Shown: piece after piece, positions 6,655 to 11,527 of the stretch
Numbering within the stretch: the stretch's first letter is position 1
How the letters are laid out: each line of letters begins with the position of its first letter
Assembly (NCBI GenBank): GCA_039819565.1
Contig: JBCBRU010000247.1
Location: forward strand, 1-11,527
Reading direction: 5' to 3'
DNA: 11,527 nucleotides
From: JAHQVK01 sp039819565
Lineage (GTDB): Bacteria; Myxococcota; Kuafuiibacteriia; Kuafuiibacteriales; Kuafuiibacteriaceae
Position numbers and translations under genes: made by a program
The notes under the pieces: generated by a model
What the model was told of the DNA's origin: nothing
Database searches by the model: none
The model's input: the letters and a program-made list of their open reading frames with translations, nothing else

Positions 6655-7719
6655 TCAGGGGAGGCGGGTGGTCAGACCGGTGGCTTCGGCAAGGCGCTCG
6701 ACCACCGGGCGGGCGACGGAGCGCGCGCGGGCCGCCCCTCGGGCGAGATGCGCCTCGAGCTCCTCGGTGTTGGCCATCAGGCGCTCGTAGGTCTCGCGTG
6801 CCTCGGCGAAGCGCTCGACCATCACCTCGATAAGCGCCTTCTTGGCGTCGCCCCAGCCGTAATAATTCTCGGTGGGATCCGGAAGGTCGGGGTCCGCAAG
6901 GTCTGGATTCTTGCGAGCCGACCGATACTTTGCCCGCTCCGCTTCGGCCCGGGCCGGATCGAGGAGCCGCATCAGCGTCAAGATCACGTCATCCTCGGTG
7001 GGAAGGGGCTGACCGTATTCGGTGGAGTCGGTCACGAGCTTCTTCATGGCCTTTTTGAGAGCTTTCGCGTCCATGAAGGGGGTGAGCGTATTGTCGTAGC
7101 TCTTCGACATTTTTCGGCCGTCGAGTCCGGGGATAGTCATCACCCGATCGTCGATGCGGGCCTCGGGCACCTTGAGCAGCGTGTCTCCCTTCCCATAGTG
7201 GTGATTGATCTTGCGCGCGGCCTCCTGGGTGATTTCCAGGTGCTGTTTCTGGTCTTTTCCGACTGGGACCTCGTCCGCTTCGAACAACAGAATGTCGGCC
7301 GCCATCAGGACCGGGTAGCTGTACACACCGTGGAGCACGTCGCCGGGCTCGGACCCTTTAGAGACGGCGTCCTTGAACGAGTGAGCGCGGTTGAGATAGC
7401 CCAGCGGTAGAGCGCAGCTCAGGATCCACGCGAGGAAGGGAATCTCGGGAATATCGCTCTGGCGGTAGAAGACGGTTCGCTCCGGGTCCATACCCAGGGC
7501 GATCCAGGCGGCGGCCACCCCGTAGGTTTCCCGCCGAAGCAGCTCCGGTTCGGGGCGGATGGTGAGCGCGTGAAGGTCGGCGAGAAACAGGAAGGACTCG
7601 TGTTCGGCCGCGAGCTCCACGGCCGGGCGAATTGCGCCGAGATAGTTCCCCACGTGGGGGGTGCCCGTGGGTTTCACTCCCGTCAGGACACGCTTCGGGC
7701 CGGTCGACATGCGGCGCAT
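6655..7719 (-). CDS. trpS: tryptophanyl-tRNA synthetase
   Basis: Cytoplasmic enzyme charging tRNA-Trp with tryptophan at the cost of ATP. Two candidate starts: ATG 7719 (354 residues) and ATG 7710 (351 residues, beginning MSTGPKRVLTGVKPTG). Neither has a good ribosome-binding site; GGGG lies upstream of both. The frame is open to 7974, but that extension has no family resemblance and would cover the divergent promoter. Class I signatures are present: PTGTPHVGNYLGA (HIGH-type, near residues 14-26 counting from 7710) and GRKMSKS (198-204). Also visible are the family stretches FLFLADLHALT, QSDIPEIPFLAW and YPVLMAADILLF. Length is close to the usual ~330-350 residues. It is divergent from the asparagine-synthetase-like gene and followed by the kinase gene, probably on the same transcript. 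Confidence 0.95.
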   Translation of the reverse strand: MRRMSTGPKRVLTGVKPTGTPHVGNYLGAIRPAVELAAEHESFLFLADLHALTIRPEPELLRRETYGVAAAWIALGMDPERTVFYRQSDIPEIPFLAWILSCALPLGYLNRAHSFKDAVSKGSEPGDVLHGVYSYPVLMAADILLFEADEVPVGKDQKQHLEITQEAARKINHHYGKGDTLLKVPEARIDDRVMTIPGLDGRKMSKSYDNTLTPFMDAKALKKAMKKLVTDSTEYGQPLPTEDDVILTLMRLLDPARAEAERAKYRSARKNPDLADPDLPDPTENYYGWGDAKKALIEVMVERFAEARETYERLMANTEELEAHLARGAARARSVARPVVERLAEATGLTTRLP

Positions 7720-7852
7720 ACGCCCCGCGAAGGAGGCCCTGGTCAAGTCGAGCCCGCGCGCTTCCCGCGTTCGGAGGGAGAAGGGCGGCCTGATTGGCGG
7801 GGCGGGGTCGACGGCGAGGGAGGGCCCCAGGTACCCGGCCCGTGTGGGTGCC
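7720..7852. promoter_or_regulatory. divergent intergenic region between trpS and the AsnB-like gene
   Basis: These 133 very GC-rich bases separate two outward-facing starts and should hold both promoters. On the minus strand TTGACC (7746-7741) resembles a -35 box, but no acceptable -10 follows it and it lies very close to the trpS start. No T-box-like or attenuator-like leader can be recognised. Nothing else is visible. Confidence 0.3.
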
Positions 7853-9676
7853 GTGGCCGGTTTCGTCGCGCTCCGAGAACTGGGGGTCGAGCAAGGCGCT
7901 CGGCTCCTGTCCCGGATGCTCGACGCTCTGGGTGAGCGAGGGCCGGACGACGCTCGGAATACCGTCGTCTCCAAGGACTTTGGATTGGCCGTAAAGCGGC
8001 CTCGCGGGTCCGAGGGCCAGCCTTGGCGAAGCCCGCGCGGAGACTTCGTGGCGGGGTGGGATGGGGTGCCGGTGCTGACCCAGGACGGCGATGCGGTGGG
8101 GACTGGCCTTCATTCCCTGCGCGCCCGGTACGAGGATGCGGTGATGGGCCAGGTGGGGGGGCCGTGTGTGGTGGCCCTTTGGGACGGTCGGAGCCGTGCC
8201 GTTTTCCTGGGCCGGGACCTCTTCGGCGAGCGTTCCTTGATGACTGCATGGTCGAAGGACCGAACTCTGTTTTTGTTCGCCTCGGAGGCCAAAGCCCTAC
8301 TTGCCACCCAGCGTATTCCCCCCGTTTTGGACGGACGCGCGGTCCTGGATCTGTTCTCGATCGGACATCCGGTAGGGAGCGTGGTGGATGGGGTAGAGGT
8401 CCTCGCCCCCGGTACCTGGATGACGGTGGATGTACGGGGGCAAGTCCGACGCGGGCGTTCGCAACGCCCTCCCTATCCGCGGACCGGCGAGCCGAGGCCC
8501 ACAAGGACCCGCGCCGAGGAGCTCGGCCAGGCCCTGGACGCGGCCCTGTCGCGCTCGGCTGGAGTGCGGGCCGCAGTCGTGGTGGGGGAGGGCCCGGCCT
8601 CCGCGCTCCTTGCCTCTCGATTGTCCGAGGGGCGCGCCCTCACGGCTTTCGTCGGTGCCCTTGAGGGCGATCCCCAAGGGGCTGCCGACTTCGCGGAGCG
8701 GATGGCCGAGACTCTCGAGGCATCCCTGGCCGCCGTGCCCCTTCGGAGTCCAGAGCGCGCCGACTTCGTGCGGTGCCTACACGCGCTGGAGTCGGCCACT
8801 TTGGACGCGGAACCTTACTTTCGTGCACAGCTCTACGCCGGGCTCCGGGCCGACGGACGAGACGCGGTGATCCTTCCCGTCGGGGCGGAGGCGCTGTTCG
8901 GCGGTCGGGCCGCCCGGGCTCCGGGGCCGTCACTATGGTCCCGAGCGTGGCGTGGCTCGCTCGCCCGATGGGCGCTTGGGGATGCGGAGCTCGCGCGTGC
9001 GCTTCGGCGTGGATTTGCCCTCGACCGAAGCTTGCGCCGTCGCTGGGGTGCCGCTCCCGTTCACCCTGAGCGCTGGACGATGGCTGCCCAGGTTGCGGAT
9101 CGGCTCTTCGCCCGTCGGTTTCGCCCGCCGGCGGGCCCCTCGCGTCTGCCGGAGCTGAAAGGCCCTCCGCTTCTTCTCGCCCGATCTCCGCATCGCCGAG
9201 ACCGGGTCTATCAGGGGCTTTACCTGGCCGCCCGCGACCTCGCGCGAGAGGAGAGGCTCGCGAGTCGGGCTGGGGTTCGACCGGTGGCACCCTTTCTATC
9301 TCCGGAAGTTTCGGTGCTGGCTTCGGGCGGAGGTTCGGGCACACAGCTCGATCTGGTGCGGGCGGCTCTTCCTGCGCATCTGTCGAGAGCGCGCAGGCGG
9401 TCCGAGCATCGGTTTCGTCGTCCCCACCCCGACTGGCCCTTCGGCCCGGGGGTCCCGGACTGGGTTCGCGATGCTCTTGCTCCGCGTGCGCTCGAGCGCC
9501 TCGGTCTCTTCGAGGGAGAGGCGGTGGGCGCCGCGCTCGAGCGGTTGCGGGTCCCGGGCGGCGCAGGGGGCGCGCGAAGATGGGAGGTCCGGGTGCTGAC
9601 CGGCGTTTTGGGCCTCACCCTCATGTCCGAGAGTCTAGGTCTGACGGACGTCGCCTGGCCCACAACCCCAAGTTAG
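7853..9676 (+). CDS. asparagine synthetase (AsnB)-like protein with both active sites degenerate
   Basis: 607 residues from GTG 7853, chosen because it gives MAGFVALREL, aligning with the MCGI/F start of AsnB proteins; GTG 7844 would add three residues. Fold landmarks of a glutamine-dependent asparagine synthetase survive in order: ERGPDD (28-33), LGRDLFGERSL (119-129, cf. ARDRFGIKPL), FLFASEAKALL (140-150), VGAEALFGG (343-351, cf. GEGADELFGG) and VRPVAPFLSPEV (475-486, cf. the RVPFLD region). Length is normal. The catalytic features do not survive: Ala replaces Cys2 of the glutaminase, the NGEIYN loop reads AGWDGVP, and the ATP-pyrophosphatase loop SGGxDS reads VGEGPAS (244-250). Seen: a full-length open frame with strong GC3, so it is not a decaying pseudogene. 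Inferred: a non-catalytic or repurposed homologue. It is divergent from trpS and upstream of an M23 peptidase gene (60-base gap). Natural role unknown. Confidence 0.8.
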   Translation: MAGFVALRELGVEQGARLLSRMLDALGERGPDDARNTVVSKDFGLAVKRPRGSEGQPWRSPRGDFVAGWDGVPVLTQDGDAVGTGLHSLRARYEDAVMGQVGGPCVVALWDGRSRAVFLGRDLFGERSLMTAWSKDRTLFLFASEAKALLATQRIPPVLDGRAVLDLFSIGHPVGSVVDGVEVLAPGTWMTVDVRGQVRRGRSQRPPYPRTGEPRPTRTRAEELGQALDAALSRSAGVRAAVVVGEGPASALLASRLSEGRALTAFVGALEGDPQGAADFAERMAETLEASLAAVPLRSPERADFVRCLHALESATLDAEPYFRAQLYAGLRADGRDAVILPVGAEALFGGRAARAPGPSLWSRAWRGSLARWALGDAELARALRRGFALDRSLRRRWGAAPVHPERWTMAAQVADRLFARRFRPPAGPSRLPELKGPPLLLARSPHRRDRVYQGLYLAARDLAREERLASRAGVRPVAPFLSPEVSVLASGGGSGTQLDLVRAALPAHLSRARRRSEHRFRRPHPDWPFGPGVPDWVRDALAPRALERLGLFEGEAVGAALERLRVPGGAGGARRWEVRVLTGVLGLTLMSESLGLTDVAWPTTPS

Positions 9677-9699
9677 GGCCAGCCTCGAAACCTGGGCCA

Positions 9700-9728
9700 T
9701 GAAGATCTCTCGAGAGAAGCCGTAGAAT
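9700..9728 (+). promoter_or_regulatory. candidate promoter with palindrome in the spacer, upstream of the M23 peptidase
   Basis: TAGAAT at 9723-9728 is one base from TATAAT and ends 8 bases before ATG 9737. A poor -35 (TGAAGA, 9700-9705) lies 17 bases upstream. The perfect 12-bp palindrome TCTCTCGAGAGA (9706-9717) fills most of the spacer and could be an operator. No ribosome-binding site precedes the ATG, which fits a leaderless or near-leaderless transcript. This rests on short motifs only. Confidence 0.33.
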
Positions 9729-9736
9729 CTATCCGG

Positions 9737-10600
9737 ATGCGTTGCGCGCTCGTCAGCCTGTTCGGTCTGCTTGGGGTCGCGAACTGTGCGCATCCAACGA
9801 CACCACTACAGCCCACGGCCGGGGCAGGGGACGTGGCGCGACTCGAGCGCGCCCTCCACGATATCGGTCAGCGACTCGATGATATCGACACGCGTTTGAG
9901 CACTGTCGAAAAGAGGACGGCGCCCAGCGTCTCATCCCCAAAGGCGACCCAACCCTCTTCAAAGTCCCCATTGAGGAAAGAGCCGCGCTCGAAAGCGAAG
10001 TCGATGGCACCCTCTAGGGGAGCGGGTACCGTGGCTTTTACCCCGGACGCGGAGCTTTCGATATGTCCAGGGATGAAAGTCACCAACCGGCCGCGGACCC
10101 GAGCGCTCCGCATTCCTATCTATCGGCCCTATGTCTGGGTGGCAGGTCGCGTCCGCGTGGCCGTAGCTCCGCAGAACGGCGCTTGCCTGGCCTCGGGCTT
10201 TGGGAAGCGCTGGGGGCGGCTCCACAAAGGGCTCGACTACCATGGGCGTCCCGCCCCCATGATTCATGCCGCCGCCCCCGGTGTCGTGCGTGAGGCTACC
10301 TTTCATCAGGACTACGGAAATATGGTCCTCATCGACCACGGTCACGGTGTCTTCACGCGCTATGCGCATCTTCGAAGTCTCACTAAGACCATGGCTGTGG
10401 GCCGCAAGGTGAGTTTCGGGACTCCGGTTGGACGGATGGGTCGCACGGCGAAGGTGAAACTGCCGCTTCATCTTCACTACGAGATTCTGGTGGGGAAGTA
10501 TGACAACCCGAAAAAGTCCTTCGGGCTCCGGCCGGTGAACCCTTTCCGACTGCTCGCTCGGGCCCGCCGACCGAATCTCAGCTTGGTCTCAACCAAGTAG
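9737..10600 (+). CDS. putative lipoprotein, M23-family metallopeptidase (LytM-like)
   Basis: 287 residues from ATG 9737, needed to keep the signal sequence MRCALVSLFGLLGVANC. Cys17 could be lipidated, though Asn before Cys is unusual in a lipobox. Residues 32-60 form a short coiled coil (DVARLERALHDIGQRLDDID); 61-97 are a basic Ser/Pro/Lys linker. The C-terminal M23 domain (about 140-273) keeps the zinc ligands: H163-x3-D167 in HKGLDYH and H247 in HLHYE, with H211 in RYAHL as the other expected catalytic His. Such enzymes cleave peptidoglycan cross-bridges or stems. Because the metal ligands are intact, this should be an active endopeptidase rather than an EnvC/NlpD-type activator, although the coiled coil plus LytM layout is also seen in activators. 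It follows the AsnB-like gene by 60 bases and converges on the TPR gene with a 10-base gap. Confidence 0.88.
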   Translation: MRCALVSLFGLLGVANCAHPTTPLQPTAGAGDVARLERALHDIGQRLDDIDTRLSTVEKRTAPSVSSPKATQPSSKSPLRKEPRSKAKSMAPSRGAGTVAFTPDAELSICPGMKVTNRPRTRALRIPIYRPYVWVAGRVRVAVAPQNGACLASGFGKRWGRLHKGLDYHGRPAPMIHAAAPGVVREATFHQDYGNMVLIDHGHGVFTRYAHLRSLTKTMAVGRKVSFGTPVGRMGRTAKVKLPLHLHYEILVGKYDNPKKSFGLRPVNPFRLLARARRPNLSLVSTK

Positions 10601-10603
10601 CTG
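10579..10603. terminator. hairpin at the convergent junction, possible bidirectional terminator
   Basis: CTTGGT-CTCA-ACCAAG (10582-10597) forms a 6-bp stem with a 4-base loop. It covers the last codons of the M23 gene and can be extended by CAG/CTG (10579-10581 with 10601-10603) if the TAG stop bulges out. The two converging genes are only 10 bases apart, so a shared terminator is expected about here. There is no T-tract on either side, so intrinsic termination is doubtful. Confidence 0.3.
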
Positions 10604-10610
10604 CGGTCGC

Positions 10611-11527
10611 TCAGCGATAGGAGATCTTGGAGCGCTTCGGCGGCAGGGCTGGGGCCTCGCCGCCGATGGACTCGGGAGGCTCGAGGTCATCGGCGTCCAG
10701 TCCCTCGAGGCGGTGCTGTACGTCGCGATGGTCGGGAAGCACCGCCTGACAGGCTTCGAACGCCTCGCGCGCAGCGGGGAGGTCTCCAACTTGCTCGAGG
10801 GTTGCGCCGAGTTCGTAGTGGAGATTTGCGATCGATGCGGGGTCCGAGGCGGCCTCGAGCGCGGCTTCGTAAGCGCCGAGCGCTTCGTCGAAGCGCTGGC
10901 TCTCGACCAGGCAGTGCCCGAGCATCTCGAGGGCGTTCGCGGCGTCGTGCGGAGAGCTGCGTGCCGCGGCCCGAAATGCTTCTGCGGCGTCTTCGAGCTG
11001 GCCGATCTGCTTGTAGGCCATGCCTTGGTCGTAGAGCTCGTTCGTGACCTCGGGGGCGGCGGGGGCGGCGCCGTCAAGAAAGGCCAAGACCTCGTCCTCC
11101 TCCGGCAGCGGGTTCGCCGGAGAGGATGAAGGTACGACCTCGAGGAGCTCGATAGGTCCCGAGTCGCCGTCCGTTCGTCGTTTCGCGTTCAGACGATCGC
11201 GGGCCGCGATCACCAGGGGATGGCTGGCGTGGGTCCGCTCGAGCTCGGCCAGCGCTTCGTCCGCTTCGTCAAAGAGGTCAGCGTCCAAAAAGAAGTCCAG
11301 CTCCTCGAGCTCGTCTTCGATGCTGGCGGGGGTTTCGGCGCTTAGGGGGATGGCGGTGGCGCGAGGGGCGGAGGCCGGCGCGGCATCGAGGTTCTCCTCG
11401 GGGCCTAGGTCCAGGGGCTCCTCGTCAGCGACCGGAAGAGGCTCGGGAACGTTGGCGGCCTCGAGAGCGAAGTCGTCGGTATCGGGGGGGAGCAGAGGTT
11501 CCACCGACGCGACGTCGGGAGGCGTGA
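10611..11527 (-). CDS. tetratricopeptide-repeat protein, N-terminus outside the window or GTG 11504
   Basis: The frame is open to the window edge. A GTG at 11504 gives 297 residues and may be the start, but seven further codons (reading TPPDVAS) precede it without a stop, so the gene may continue upstream. Residues 1-62 (from GTG) are acidic and Pro/Ala-rich. Residues 62-106 form a helical pair, IEDELEELDFFLDADLFDEA then ADEALAELERTH, resembling a degenerate TPR. After a second disordered stretch come three TPR units at about 155-186, 188-221 and 224-259 (for example LGHCLVESQRFDEALGAYEA and LGATLEQVGDLPAAREAFEA). The C-terminus is Pro-rich and ends basic (KRSKISYR). No catalytic domain is visible; TPR arrays bind other proteins. 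The domain style is common in Myxococcota, but the partner cannot be named. It converges on the M23 gene. Confidence 0.82.
   Translation of the reverse strand, partial: TPPDVASVEPLLPPDTDDFALEAANVPEPLPVADEEPLDLGPEENLDAAPASAPRATAIPLSAETPASIEDELEELDFFLDADLFDEADEALAELERTHASHPLVIAARDRLNAKRRTDGDSGPIELLEVVPSSSPANPLPEEDEVLAFLDGAAPAAPEVTNELYDQGMAYKQIGQLEDAAEAFRAAARSSPHDAANALEMLGHCLVESQRFDEALGAYEAALEAASDPASIANLHYELGATLEQVGDLPAAREAFEACQAVLPDHRDVQHRLEGLDADDLEPPESIGGEAPALPPKRSKISYR

Noticed and set aside
6604..7410. Plus-strand 268-codon frame
   Set aside because: Antisense shadow of trpS.
7718..7746. TTGACC as a trpS promoter -35
   Set aside because: The hexamer at the right spacing (GCGTAT) is a poor -10, and it would place the transcript start at the start codon.
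7711..7974. Long N-terminal extension of trpS
   Set aside because: Ser/Arg/Pro-rich with no resemblance to the family; it would overlap the divergent AsnB-like gene start. The enzyme is complete from 7719 or 7710.

Overview
The window looks like a high-GC deltaproteobacterial (Myxococcota-type) chromosome fragment. The pointers are very GC-rich third codon positions, a Hanks-type Ser/Thr kinase fused to a formylglycine-generating-enzyme-like (FGE-sulfatase) domain, a lipoprotein with an Asp/Ala/Gly-rich linker after the lipobox, and an acidic, Pro-rich tetratricopeptide protein. This lineage call is inference from gene style; no marker gene here settles it. Genes run off both ends of the window, so it may be a contig or a slice of one. 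I saw no tRNA, rRNA, CRISPR array, integrase or IS element.

Layout. (a) 1-2539, minus strand: a two-gene operon. First comes an inner-membrane-anchored OmpA/peptidoglycan-binding protein (1328-2539), then, 8 bases on, a membrane-anchored protein made of 25-residue repeats (from 1319 downwards). At about 111-116 the repeat gene stops resembling itself. Bases 3-116 instead encode, on the PLUS strand, the last ~38 residues of a helix-hairpin-helix domain of the kind that normally ends proteins with this N-terminal anchor. That is the signature of an inversion or chimeric junction. (b) 2540-2659: a divergent promoter region holding a striking interrupted inverted repeat. (c) 2660-4631, plus strand: a small four-cysteine zinc-ribbon-like protein and a lipoprotein of the pectinacetylesterase/Notum hydrolase family. 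(d) 4767-7719, minus strand: trpS (tryptophanyl-tRNA synthetase), followed by the kinase-FGE fusion. (e) 7853-10600, plus strand: an asparagine-synthetase-like protein in which the glutaminase nucleophile and the ATP-pyrophosphatase loop are both replaced, then a putative lipoprotein M23 metallopeptidase. (f) 10611-11527, minus strand: the C-terminal part of a TPR protein, convergent with the peptidase.

How the genes fit together. Several products act at or in the cell envelope: the OmpA-domain protein, the repeat/HhH protein, the two lipoproteins and the M23 peptidase. The kinase is membrane-anchored with its FGE-like domain probably outside the cytoplasm. trpS is the only clear housekeeping gene. 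I do not see one coherent new multi-gene system. The most unusual items are the inverted junction inside the repeat gene, the doubly inactivated asparagine-synthetase homologue, and the inverted repeat between the divergent OmpA and zinc-ribbon genes.
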